Shown here piece by piece: positions 1 through 8,676 of a DNA stretch of 34,130 nucleotides (positions are counted from its first letter, which is position 1; each line of letters opens with the position of its first letter). The DNA comes from an uncultured Gammaproteobacteria bacterium. Lineage in GTDB: Bacteria; Pseudomonadota; Gammaproteobacteria; HK1. The stretch lies in the NCBI GenBank assembly GCA_947258715.1, contig CAMYJH010000038.1:1-34130 (forward strand), in the 5' to 3' direction. The notes under the pieces were generated by a model. The model did not search any database. It was not told the origin of the DNA and worked only from the letters and a program-made list of their open reading frames with translations. Both the position numbers and the translations under genes were made by a program.

Positions 1-173
1 TCGAAGGGGCTGCCGGTTGCGATTAGAGCGCGCCCATCGGTCCAAGCCAGGGCGTCGGCAGGATTCACCTCCGTCTTTGTGGTCGGATTGGAGAGCGCAC
101 AAATCGCCGGCCGTTCGACGTGCTTGACCATCTCCCTCACCAGCGCCTCGTTAAAGCAGCCGCCATGTCCGGA
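1..173 (-). repeat. Partial copy of the malic enzyme gene (direct repeat, copy 1)
   Basis: Positions 1-173 match 3178-3336 base for base except for 14 extra bases at 100-113. Read on the minus strand it encodes an internal piece of NAD malic enzyme (about codons 397-453 of the full gene), in frame, running through ...[17 protein letters not shown]. The match stops abruptly after position 173; the left end is cut by the window, so the copy may be longer. It has no start codon of its own and cannot make a full enzyme from what is visible. It could be a real partial duplication or an assembly artefact at a contig edge. Confidence 0.9.
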
Positions 174-260
174 ACAAGAAAAGAAAGACAGGCGCCGGGG
201 CTGTTATATTCAGCCCCGATTCGGAACGTTTCGGCCCCGACTCCTCTTTTCGTTGCCTCA

Positions 261-647
261 TCAGCGCTTGACAAGCGTCCCGGTGGATGTCCAAGCCAAG
301 ACAAAAAGCACAAGAAACGCCAAATCGGCCCATGCGAAGGGAATCCACATCTCCGGGATGCCGCTGGTCACCTGGTAATAGAACACCATCCCGCAGTATG
401 CGACCTTCAATCCGCAACCGTAGGGAATAAGCTCTCGGTTCTTCACCGGATCGCTGGCGATTCTGATGAACATTGCCGCGAACAGAATCAGTAACAGTGC
501 AGGGAATTGAACGTATCCGACGTGATTTGGCGGCTCCACCGCATACCAGGCGAATATATTTTTGGGCATAAAGAAAAACGCCAAGCCCAACACGCCGTCG
601 TATATTCCGGCAATAACGAATAAGACTCTAACCAACTTTATATTCAA
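261..647 (-). CDS. Four-TM membrane protein, last gene of the radical SAM operon
   Basis: A 128-residue integral membrane protein of unknown function. Hydrophobic stretches near residues 5-25, 40-60, 75-92 and 100-122 suggest four membrane helices, with a short basic C-terminus ending LVKR. I chose the TTG at 645-647 because an AGGAG lies eight bases upstream (656-660); the longer upstream reading runs back into the radical SAM gene and has no such site. The gene overlaps the end of the radical SAM gene by 20 bases, so the two are probably translationally coupled. A conserved-looking core around GIYDGVLGLAFFF and PPNHVGYVQFPALLL suggests a real family, but I cannot name it. The likely role is as membrane partner of the radical SAM enzyme (inference from overlap only). 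Confidence 0.72.
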   Translation of the reverse strand: MNIKLVRVLFVIAGIYDGVLGLAFFFMPKNIFAWYAVEPPNHVGYVQFPALLLILFAAMFIRIASDPVKNRELIPYGCGLKVAYCGMVFYYQVTSGIPEMWIPFAWADLAFLVLFVLAWTSTGTLVKR

Positions 648-1983
648 TGTCGGTTCTCCTCTCGTTGCGAATCCATCGTTCCGATTTCCGCAGATTCTGC
701 AGAAAATGCTCTTTCCGGCGTCTCGTCCCAGATTCGCTGTACAACTCACCCGCCAGCCAGCAAAACTGCGCTTCGAGCTCCGCCACCGTCATGTTTTGAG
801 GCTTATAATTTACATCGAACAGCGTGCAAAACTCCCACGCTTGGTCATTCAACAGCCGCCCGGCTCTTTTTAATCGTTGGTAAAGCGGCGTACCTGGAAA
901 CGCGGTGAGGACGGTGATCTGCACCTCATGTAGTCCACTCTGTCGGACGAAATCGAGCACGCCTTCAAAGCTGTCAGGCCCCGTGCCGTCTAGACCCAGG
1001 ATGAAACATCCGTTAACGCTGATCCCATAGCTCTGGATCTTGTCGATCGCGGCCATATAGGAATCGTATTGCCTGGCCTTCCAGTCCGATCTCCGCTCAA
1101 TCCCGTGCAGCGCCCGTTGAGACGGGCTTTCAAACCCAATCAAGATCTGTTTGCACCCGCTATCACGCATCAACCCCAGTAGCTCGTCGTCTTGCGCGAC
1201 GGAGACGTCGGTTTCCGTAAACCAGCGAACATTCAACTTGGCGAGGGCGCGAAGGAGTTGTTTACCATGCCGTTTGTTGACGAACGTGTTGTCGTCGGCA
1301 AACTCGATAAATGGCCTCGACCACAATTCCTTGATTCGGCGAATCTCTTTGATCACCTTTTCCACCGGCTTGACGCGATACCTCGGAGACAGGCGAATTG
1401 AAGCTGCGCAAAATTCACAATTGTAAGGACAGCCCCGCTGCGTCTGGACGGTCAGCCGGTTGTAGCGTTCAGGATCCAGCAGCTCGAAGCGCGGCATGGG
1501 AGCGTGAGCAAAGTCAAACAACGTGTCGCGGCTGTCATAGATCTCTTGGAGTTGTTGACGTTTCAGGTCTTCCACAACCCTTGGCCAGCTCGGCTCGCCT
1601 TCTCCGAGAACTACGGCGTCGGCGTGCTTTCGAGCCTCGTCTGGTCTTGCCGTGACATGCAGGCCTCCAAGAATTACGCGTGTGCCAGCGTCCCGGAAAC
1701 GATCGGCCAGCTCGTACGCCTCCTTGATCTGAGCCGAGAAAGAGGAAATAGCGACCGCGTCGTATTCAACGGGCAGCCCGTTCACCTGGCGAATGTCTTC
1801 CACCTCAGCATATTCCACCTCGATATCTCGCGGGGTCAGACCCGCCAGCGTAAGCAGGCCGAGACTCGGAAGGGAAGCGATTACCTTGTTCCGCTCGACG
1901 AACCCAGGCAGCGTCAACCCCAGGCTCGTCAGCTCTTCATTGTGAGCGCGCAGCCCGCTCATCGCGACCAGGCCTATCTTCAC
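628..1983 (-). CDS. B12-binding-domain radical SAM protein
   Basis: A 451-residue radical SAM enzyme. Residues ~1-160 look like a cobalamin-binding Rossmann domain (VILGGLHVT and VVLGEGEPSW stretches typical of this class). Residues ~175-380 hold the SAM barrel with the 4Fe-4S motif C185-x3-C189-x2-C192. The C-terminal ~75 residues resemble the DUF4070-type tail seen in HpnJ/HpnP-like enzymes. Such proteins usually methylate or rearrange lipids or other unreactive carbon centres; the substrate here is unknown. I chose the GTG at 1981-1983 because it forms a 4-base GTGA overlap with the stop of the upstream membrane gene and gives the typical start MKIGLVAMSG; a TTG 12 bases upstream is the alternative. 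Flanking genes overlap on both sides, indicating one operon. Confidence 0.88.
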   Translation of the reverse strand: MKIGLVAMSGLRAHNEELTSLGLTLPGFVERNKVIASLPSLGLLTLAGLTPRDIEVEYAEVEDIRQVNGLPVEYDAVAISSFSAQIKEAYELADRFRDAGTRVILGGLHVTARPDEARKHADAVVLGEGEPSWPRVVEDLKRQQLQEIYDSRDTLFDFAHAPMPRFELLDPERYNRLTVQTQRGCPYNCEFCAASIRLSPRYRVKPVEKVIKEIRRIKELWSRPFIEFADDNTFVNKRHGKQLLRALAKLNVRWFTETDVSVAQDDELLGLMRDSGCKQILIGFESPSQRALHGIERRSDWKARQYDSYMAAIDKIQSYGISVNGCFILGLDGTGPDSFEGVLDFVRQSGLHEVQITVLTAFPGTPLYQRLKRAGRLLNDQAWEFCTLFDVNYKPQNMTVAELEAQFCWLAGELYSESGTRRRKEHFLQNLRKSERWIRNERRTDIEYKVG

Positions 1984-2363
1984 GCCGAAGCCCAACCTAG
2001 CAATATTGGAACGATGCCCGCCAGAACGCTAATCACCGGCACCGGAAACAGATGGCGAAAAGGTTTCTTCCATGCGGTCAAAAAACAGCACAACGGCATG
2101 GTGATGACTCCAAGCAAGAATCCAAACGACGCGAGCTTTGCGTAGGGGATCTCCCAAGAGACAGCGCTTAAGGTCAGTCCAAACATAAGATTGAGAAAGC
2201 CCAGGCCGAAGAACGAAATATGACCCAAGCGCATCATCCGGCGGCGAAAGGATCCATAGCCCCCAGCCCAGCCGTCCTCATGAAAGAAGAGGCCAATCGC
2301 TGCTCCGGATAGCACGCCGAAAAGCATGGCCGTCCAGCCAACCATTAGGTGCAGTTCACTCAT
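1980..2363 (-). CDS. Four-TM membrane protein, first gene of the radical SAM operon
   Basis: A 127-residue membrane protein of unknown family. Hydrophobic segments at about residues 5-27, 47-67, 75-95 and 103-124 indicate four helices, separated by short loops that include a basic loop (FRRRMMRLGH). The ATG at 2361-2363 gives MSELHLMVGW; a TTG five codons upstream is possible and neither has a clear Shine-Dalgarno site. Its TGA stop overlaps the GTG start of the radical SAM gene, so translation is probably coupled. It may anchor or serve the radical SAM enzyme at the membrane; that is inferred only from gene order. Confidence 0.72.
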   Translation of the reverse strand: MSELHLMVGWTAMLFGVLSGAAIGLFFHEDGWAGGYGSFRRRMMRLGHISFFGLGFLNLMFGLTLSAVSWEIPYAKLASFGFLLGVITMPLCCFLTAWKKPFRHLFPVPVISVLAGIVPILLGWASA

Positions 2364-2804
2364 GGCGATTTGCTGCAATATGAGACGCGCTTAACGCTCC
2401 AGATAAATCAGGTGAAAAACTCACTTCTCGCTGGCTATCTTGCGACGGAAAACATTCCAGCGCTATTGGAGTAAGTAAAGAGTAAGCAAAAAGAAAGTAA
2501 AAAAGAGACCGGGCCGTACATTTCGATTACGCCGGGAGACTCTTGCGCGCCATGTTTTTTTACAAGCTATCGCGATCAATTCGTCTCGAGCACAGGAGGC
2601 TTCAAAGCCCATTTCCGCTGCAGAACGGTCAAGAGCGGTGATTTCCGGAGGATTCAAGGGCCCGATTATCGGGCAAAGAAGCCCGGCTTCGTGGTGCTCG
2701 ATTAGGCGCCGTTTGCTCTAAATCATAAGCAACAATCCGAGCGCAGGTTAATCAACTCGAGATCTCAGACTGACCCCTGGAGCTAACTTTTTTGATTTTC
2801 TATT
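2364..2804. other. Gap upstream of the radical SAM operon
   Basis: A 441-base gap between the malic enzyme stop and the radical SAM operon. It should hold the operon promoter, but I see no convincing -35/-10 pair. A minus-strand open frame of about 64 codons (2463-2657) has no ribosome site or recognisable sequence. An A-rich purine run lies near 2471-2510. Confidence 0.4.
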
Positions 2805-4524
2805 TCACGCTTTGGGTTCGTAGCGGTAGGACAGGTATTCCGGATACCAGACATTCTCCGCCACGCGTTTGGCGATCAACTCGGCGTCGGCATCTATAGC
2901 GCCGGTTTCGGCAAGGCCGTCACTGATGGCCGCGCCGGCCACCGCCTCGGCGACCGCGCGAGAGACTAAAGCCAGGTTCGCCACTTCGGGATAAACGCAG
3001 CCCGAATTGAGGTCGCTTTGCGGCACCTTGTCCGCAACCGCGCGCGCCGCCGCAAGCAGCATACCGTCGGTGACGCGTTTCGCGCCGGAGACAATGACGC
3101 CGAGCCCGATGCCGGGAAAACAAAACACGTTGTTGCCCTGACCGATACGATGGTGCACCCCCTCGTGTTCGACGGGGTCGAAGGGGCTGCCGGTTGCGAT
3201 TAGAGCGCGCCCATCGGTCCAAGCCAGGGCGTCGGCAGGATTCACCTCCGTCTTTGTGGTCGGATTGGAGAGCGCATTCGACGTGCTTGACCATCTCCCT
3301 CACCAGCGCCTCGTTAAAGCAGCCGCCATGTCCGGAGGTGCCGATGAGCACCGTGGGTTTGAAGTTGCGCACCACGTCGTTCAAGTGGATGCCATCGGAA
3401 TCTTCGAGCTGCCAGTCCGACACTAGCGCGGGATCGGCGGCAAACACCTGCTTGAACGGATCGAGCCCCGGGCGGTCGGCGAGAATGAGACCACGACTGT
3501 CTAAACCGACAACTCTAGCCCGCGACTCGGCCGGGGTCAGTCCGGCGTCTTCAAGGGCGGCTAGCAGCACGTGGATGATCCCGCCGCCGCCGGCACCGGC
3601 GCCGTGCACCACGAAGCGATGCTCGACCAGCTTGCGTCCAGTGATGCTGCAAACCCCGTGCACGCCGGCCAGCGTAATCGCGCCGGTGCCCTGAATGTCG
3701 TCGTTGAAAGAGCAGACCCGATCGCGGTAGCGCTCGAGTACGGTCCACGCTTTCTGTCTGGAGAAGTCCTCCCACTGGAGCAGCGTTTCGGGAAAGACCT
3801 GCGCCACGGCTTCGACGAATTCGTCGAGCAGGGCGTAGTACGCGTCTCCTTCGAGGCGAGGCTGGTTGACGCCGAGGTAGATGGGGTCGTTGCGAAGCGC
3901 CACGTTATTGGTGCCAACGTCGAGACAAATCGGCAGGCACCGGGCCGGGTGGATCCCCGCACCGAGGGTGTAAAGCGACAACTTGCCGATGGGAATACCC
4001 ATACCGCCTGCGCCCAGATCGCCTAAACCGAGGATCCCCTCGCTGTCGGTGGCGACGATGACGGCTACGCCCGTGAATGGCGCCTCCAGCAGAACCTCGG
4101 GGATCCGGCCCGTGTGTGCGGCAGTGATATAAAGGCCTCGCGGTTTTCGGAAAATGTGCGAGAAAGTCTGGCAGGCGAGGCCGACGGTGGGCGTATAAAC
4201 GATGGGCGTCATCTCCTCCACGTGCTCCCTCAGCAGCCGGTAGAAAAGCGTTTCGTTTCGGTCCTGAAGCGCGATCAGGTACAGATAGCGACTGATGTCG
4301 TCGGGCTGGCGCTTATAGTTCTCGTAGACCCGCGTTAGCTGTTGCTCGATGGTCAGGCTGGCCGGCGGCAGCAGTCCATCGAGGCCGAGCTCGATTCGTT
4401 CCGCGAGAGAGAAACAGGTACCCTTGTTGAGGATGGAATCATCGATGAGCGCCCGGCCTTTGACGCTGACCGGAAGGTATCGCTTGCCGCTCACCGGATC
4501 GGTTTTCGTCTTATAGCGGTGCAT
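2805..4524 (-). pseudogene. maeA: NAD-dependent malic enzyme, frameshifted
   Basis: Malic enzyme of the large (~570-residue) type: oxidative decarboxylation of L-malate to pyruvate with NAD reduction, in the cytoplasm. The ATG at 4522-4524 has AAGGAGTT upstream (4531-4538). Visible signatures are YTPTVG with the likely catalytic Tyr110, the VGTNN stretch, QWEDF and FNDDIQGTG for metal and substrate binding, and a Rossmann region around VVHGAGAGGGGI. At 3276/3277 fourteen bases are missing relative to the copy at 1-173. As written, the frame runs off after KHVE into unrelated sequence, and the true C-terminal part ([12 protein letters not shown] onward, to the stop at 2805) lies in another frame. 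Adding 14 bases gives exactly 578 codons. It is either a real pseudogene or a sequence error; the rest of the gene shows no decay. Confidence 0.9.
3178..3336 (-). repeat. Direct repeat copy 2, inside the malic enzyme gene
   Basis: Matches 1-173 perfectly apart from the absence of the 14 bases found at 100-113 of copy 1. The break falls between 3276 and 3277 and causes the malic enzyme frameshift. The two copies lie in the same orientation and enclose about 3.0 kb carrying the radical SAM operon and the malic enzyme 3' end. Confidence 0.92.
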
Positions 4525-4893
4525 GCGCGTAACTCCTTGACTGCCTGTTGCCGACGTGCGGTCATTAGGTCTATTGAAGAGAGGTCGTCGCACCGGGGCC
4601 GAAAGAATTATCGCAGGAGTCGGGATGGTCTGTCAGCGATATTCTCATCCGTGTCGCGGCCAGTTTCTTGATTGATATCGAGAAGGCCTGCTTTTTCGGC
4701 GGCTTAGAGCTCGTTTCACGGATACGGGAACTGTCTCCGGCGAGCCAGCGGAGGGAAGGCGTGGAATGTGGATATGCTTTTTTCGAGCTGGTTTTTACCA
4801 GGCAGAACCATAGAAGGCGTTCTGCATCTAATAGCTGAGTAATCTGCTCTAATAAAGAGCGCGCCATCCGTATCAAAGGCGCGAAGTCCCCGG
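4525..4893. other. Divergent intergenic region
   Basis: A 369-base gap between the divergent malic enzyme and protease genes, expected to hold both promoters. The malic enzyme Shine-Dalgarno site is at 4531-4538. I see no clear operator, RNA gene or small gene. Confidence 0.4.
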
Positions 4894-6477
4894 ATGAATA
4901 AAACGACAAAAGAATCAGTCACAACCCACACGATCGCTGGAGCTTTCGAGCATCTGACCGGACCGGGCCGTGGGACCGCAACCTGGGTGAATAGCTCTGT
5001 CTCTGCGCTGGACGTGTCGCTGCACGACGGCCGTCGGTTGCGAATATCCGAGCCTGGTGACACGCATCCGGATGACGTGGTTGTGGCGCGCCTTCACCGA
5101 TCCGGTGAGTCCTACGAGATTCAAGCCCTCGAGGCTCAACCCCTTTGGGTAAATGGCGATCGCGTTTCGTCGAAGAAGCTGAAACATCGGGACGTCATCG
5201 AATTCGGCCACACCGGTCCGCTGTCCAGGTTCGAGCTCTACACTGACGGCAGGCGCGTAGCCAAATCCGTCTCCGACATCTTCGGCGATTGTGTCGACTA
5301 TATGCGCGTGAGCCGTAAGCCGATAATCGTTCGCCTGGGCTGCGCGATCCGCGACGGGCTCCGAGGCTTCACATTCGAAACCACTGTTCTGTTTCGGATC
5401 TCCGTAATCGTGGCAATCATCGTCCTCGCGGCGATCAGTGTCGAGCTGATCCGGGTCAACGTGCAGCTTCGGAAGGAGATAAAAAGCGAAGCCGAGCGCC
5501 TCGAAAGCGTCGCCAGTGCGTTGACCCGGGCGAGAAAAGAGGCCTTGAGTCCGGGCGACCTCAACGCCCTGCGCCAGGAACTGGGCCACCGCCTCACCGC
5601 GGCGACCGAGAGGCTTGCGCTTCTGGAAGAGCGTACCGGAGCCAGTGCGCGGGTCATCGCCTCCGCCATGAGGTCAATCATCTTTCTGCAAGGATCTTAT
5701 GGCTTCAGGGACACGAAAACGAATCGCATGTTGCGCTATACCGTTGACGACGAAGGGCAGGTCTTGATCTCGCCGCGCGGCCAGCCATTGTTGACCCTCG
5801 AGGGTGACGGACCGGTGGCCGAACGACAATTTACCGGCACCGCGTTCATTGTTACTGACACCGGAGTCCTGGTGACCAACCGTCACGTCGCCTTGCCGTG
5901 GGAAGAGGACGCAGGCGTCGAATCACTTGCGCAACAAGGCATGGAGCCCGAGCTGATCAAGTTTATCGGCTACTTGCCCGAGGTCCGGGAGCCGTTTCCG
6001 GTCAAACTCATAAAAGCCAGCGACGACGCCGACCTCGCGGTGTTGCAGTGCAGTGGCGTCACCGGCGGCTTGCCCCATCTGAAGATTGTCGAAGCTCCGC
6101 CCAAGCCCGGAGATGAGGTGATTGTCATGGGCTACCCCACCGGCTTGAGGGCGATGCTGGCGCAGACTGGTGACGTTTTTATTGAGGAGCTGCAGGAGAG
6201 CGAGGACCTCGACTTCTGGCTCATAGCGGCGCGGCTCTCGGAAGAGGAGTTTATCCGCCCGCTCGCCAGCCGCGGCATCGTCGGACAAGTCACGCGGGCG
6301 GCGGTGGTGTATGACGCCGAGACCACCCATGGCGGCAGCGGCGGACCGGTGCTCGATATCAACGGCAACGTCATTGCCGTTAATGCCGCCATCATTCCGG
6401 AGTATGGTGGCTCCAACCTCGGCGTGCCGGCTGATCGGGTAAGAAGTCTGCTACAGGACGCCGGCGCGCAGTCGTAA
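4894..6477 (+). CDS. FHA-like, membrane-anchored trypsin-like serine protease
   Basis: A 527-residue multidomain protein. Residues ~20-120 resemble a forkhead-associated domain, best seen in its second half (PLWVNGDRVSSKKLKHRDVIEFG), but the usual GRS and SxxH phosphopeptide-binding signature is not evident. One membrane helix lies at ~168-187 and a Glu/Arg-rich coiled coil at ~190-255. The C-terminal ~280-520 is an S1-type trypsin fold with an apparent complete triad: H331 (TNRHV), D380 (DADLAVL) and S482 (THGGSGGPVLD). No PDZ domain follows, unlike DegP/HtrA. An FHA-like part probably in the cytoplasm and a protease in the periplasm would suit transmembrane signalling or quality control (inference). 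The start lacks a strong Shine-Dalgarno site. A Ser/Thr kinase follows on the same strand after ~680 bases. Confidence 0.85.
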   Translation: MNKTTKESVTTHTIAGAFEHLTGPGRGTATWVNSSVSALDVSLHDGRRLRISEPGDTHPDDVVVARLHRSGESYEIQALEAQPLWVNGDRVSSKKLKHRDVIEFGHTGPLSRFELYTDGRRVAKSVSDIFGDCVDYMRVSRKPIIVRLGCAIRDGLRGFTFETTVLFRISVIVAIIVLAAISVELIRVNVQLRKEIKSEAERLESVASALTRARKEALSPGDLNALRQELGHRLTAATERLALLEERTGASARVIASAMRSIIFLQGSYGFRDTKTNRMLRYTVDDEGQVLISPRGQPLLTLEGDGPVAERQFTGTAFIVTDTGVLVTNRHVALPWEEDAGVESLAQQGMEPELIKFIGYLPEVREPFPVKLIKASDDADLAVLQCSGVTGGLPHLKIVEAPPKPGDEVIVMGYPTGLRAMLAQTGDVFIEELQESEDLDFWLIAARLSEEEFIRPLASRGIVGQVTRAAVVYDAETTHGGSGGPVLDINGNVIAVNAAIIPEYGGSNLGVPADRVRSLLQDAGAQS

Positions 6478-7155
6478 ACAAGGTTGTCAAAAAAGAGGGC
6501 TCATGGGGTCGAAAAGTAAAACAATTTGGGCCATGCGTTGTGAAAAAATTCAAAAGGCAAAAGCGCCTGAGAGACGCTCGGCACCGGTTAGATTCAGGGG
6601 CTGCTGCATTAACTGATGAACACCGGTTTCCTTCAATGCCGCGGAGGCTCGGGAGTATCTCCGAGTCGAATATCAGAACGGTGCCGGCCCCGACGCGCTG
6701 GCTGAGGCGTGTGGAAGAATAAAACGGGCACGCTATTAATCACGCTCACGAGTGCTCGGCGGCGGGACGGAAGGGACCCGGTCGATCGGAATGTGATGAC
6801 TGACCCACTAGACGGATAATCCTCAGTCCCATCTCCGCGCCCCCTAAGGGCAGATTTCCCCACAGGGCCAATTACCTCTGCTCATCCCGGGCGTGACAGG
6901 TCCCCGTGCTTGGACTATTTAATTACGGTGCGCTTCCGAATTTTCGGGGTGCGAGAAGGGGCAGGCACGGGGTCCGGATCCGAATGTAATCCTCTGATCT
7001 ATATAGGAAAATCGATCCCGTTCGAAGCCGAAGGCGGCGAAAAAAGGGTTGGCGCTTTCCGCAGTCGGCGCGCTCAGGAGTAGTCCGGTGCCCAAAAAGG
7101 GGGTCGGCCGGTTGGCGTGCTATGCGGACGAATCAGTTCGGGACGAGTAAACAAG
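6478..7155. other. Long gap between protease and kinase genes
   Basis: About 680 bases with no gene I can support. Positions ~6635-6738 hold an open stretch reading NAAEAREYLRVEYQNGAG and onward to ALAEACGRIKRARY before a stop, which has protein-like composition but no start or ribosome site; it could be a remnant. A 37-codon frame from the ATG at ~6503 is also open. No tRNA or clear terminator is seen; the kinase promoter is presumably in the last 200 bases. Confidence 0.35.
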
Positions 7156-8463
7156 ATGTCGAATCTGCCCGAAAAAATTGGCAAGTACGAAATCAAAGCT
7201 CTGGCCGGTGAAGGCAACATGGGCTCGGTGTACCTTGGCTACGATCCCCTCGACGACCGGGAGGTCGCGCTCAAAGTATGCCACCTTCCGAATGACACCA
7301 GCGCGACGCGTCGTCGGCGCGCCCGGAAGGCCATCCATAATGAGGCTCACTGCGCATGGGTTCTGAGACATCCCAACATCGTTCAGATCTACGATGACGG
7401 TGAGGAGAACGGAGAGCCCTATATCGTCATGGAATACATTGAGGGCGGCGATACTCTTGGGTCCTACACATCGCGCAAGGATCTGTTACCGGTTAAGTCA
7501 GTTCTGAAGATTCTGTATAAGTGCGCCAAGGCACTCGACTACGCGCACCGGAAAGGCGTGATCCACCGGGACGTGAAACCGAGGAACATCATGCTGACCC
7601 GAGGCGGTGAGGTAAAGATTGCTGATTTCGGCTTAGCCTACAGCGCCAGCAGCAGTATCACGCAACTGATGGGTATTTTGGGCTCGCCCCGCTATATGTC
7701 GCCGGAGCAGGTGCAGGAGAAAGAAACGAGCGGCAAAACCGACCTCTACTCCCTAGGGGTCGTCGCGTATGAACTGCTGGCGGGGCGAACGCCTTTCAAT
7801 GGCCGCACCGTCTCGTCTCTAGTGCGCGAGATCGTAAACGAGCCGGTACCCTCAATTCGGCAGCTGCGGCCCGATCTTCCGCCAATGCTCGAGGACGTTC
7901 TGCGGCGGACGATGCAGAAGAAACCGGACGATCGTCACGAGAGCGGGCAGGAACTGGCGGCCGATCTGGTCTGTGTATTGGGCGAGCTTGACGGCGTCAA
8001 GTCCGGGGTGGGAGACACCATCCATGACCTCAACTACGCAAAGAGGCTGGAGGTAGCCCGGCATCTCGATTTTTTCAAACCGTTCTCTGATTCGGAGCTG
8101 CGCGAGGCCCTGGATATTTGTCAATGGCAGAGTTTCGGAAAGGGTGAGGTCGTCGTGCGGGAAGGTAGAGAAGACCAGGCGTTGTTCATTCTCGCTGAGG
8201 GAGAGGTTGAAGTGAGCGTCATGGGCAAGCCCGTCGATATCCTTCGCCAGGGCGCTTGCTTTGGCGAAATGAACCTTTTGTCTAAGAGTAGGCGCACAGC
8301 CACGGTAACCGTCCGGGAAAATATCCAAGTTCTGAAAACCGACGTTGATCGTATTGAAGAGACATCGACGGAGTGTCAGCTGCGCTTCAGTAAGGTTTTA
8401 ATGGAAACTCTGCTGAGTCGTCTTACTCAAACCACCGATCGATTGGCCCAGGTGATCGAGTAG
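7156..8463 (+). CDS. Ser/Thr protein kinase with C-terminal cyclic-nucleotide-binding domain
   Basis: A 435-residue Hanks-type kinase. The kinase domain spans ~10-275: glycine loop GEGNMG (18-23), VALK lysine K40, HRDVKPRN with catalytic D139, DFG at 157-159 and a SPRYMSPEQ activation-segment end. Residues ~300-420 form a cNMP-binding domain with a phosphate-binding cassette FGEMNLLSKSRRTATV (369-384), including E371 and R380 that contact the cyclic nucleotide in CRP/PKA-type domains. There is no membrane segment, so it is cytoplasmic. Phosphorylation of Ser/Thr targets is probably gated by cAMP or cGMP (inference). I chose the ATG at 7156 (MSNLPEKIGKYEI); a GTG at 7117 is upstream in frame. 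The FHA-like protease upstream is a plausible partner, and two cyclase-domain proteins lie 10-18 kb away. Confidence 0.93.
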   Translation: MSNLPEKIGKYEIKALAGEGNMGSVYLGYDPLDDREVALKVCHLPNDTSATRRRRARKAIHNEAHCAWVLRHPNIVQIYDDGEENGEPYIVMEYIEGGDTLGSYTSRKDLLPVKSVLKILYKCAKALDYAHRKGVIHRDVKPRNIMLTRGGEVKIADFGLAYSASSSITQLMGILGSPRYMSPEQVQEKETSGKTDLYSLGVVAYELLAGRTPFNGRTVSSLVREIVNEPVPSIRQLRPDLPPMLEDVLRRTMQKKPDDRHESGQELAADLVCVLGELDGVKSGVGDTIHDLNYAKRLEVARHLDFFKPFSDSELREALDICQWQSFGKGEVVVREGREDQALFILAEGEVEVSVMGKPVDILRQGACFGEMNLLSKSRRTATVTVRENIQVLKTDVDRIEETSTECQLRFSKVLMETLLSRLTQTTDRLAQVIE

Positions 8464-8676
8464 CCGAAGGTCTTTCTTAAAAAAGCATCTTCAATCTTCC
8501 GTCTTGACCTACCTAGCCGGGGCGGGCTCGGTTGCCGTTTGGAACGGCGGTCGATCGGTGTCCGAACCGAACCCACCGTTGCTGCAGTTGGAAAAGCGAG
8601 TCTCCCCCCTTTTGTGAGAGAATGATTCAACATTTCGTCGTATGGCAGATATCGAGCCAACAATTGGAGATTCCTC

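Noticed and set aside
2463..2657. Open frame of 64 codons on the minus strand
   Set aside because: TTG start without a ribosome site, no family resemblance, in an ordinary intergenic gap.
6540..6738. Short open frames between protease and kinase, one with protein-like composition at 6635-6738
   Set aside because: No start codon with a ribosome site and no match I recognise; could be a remnant but cannot be supported.
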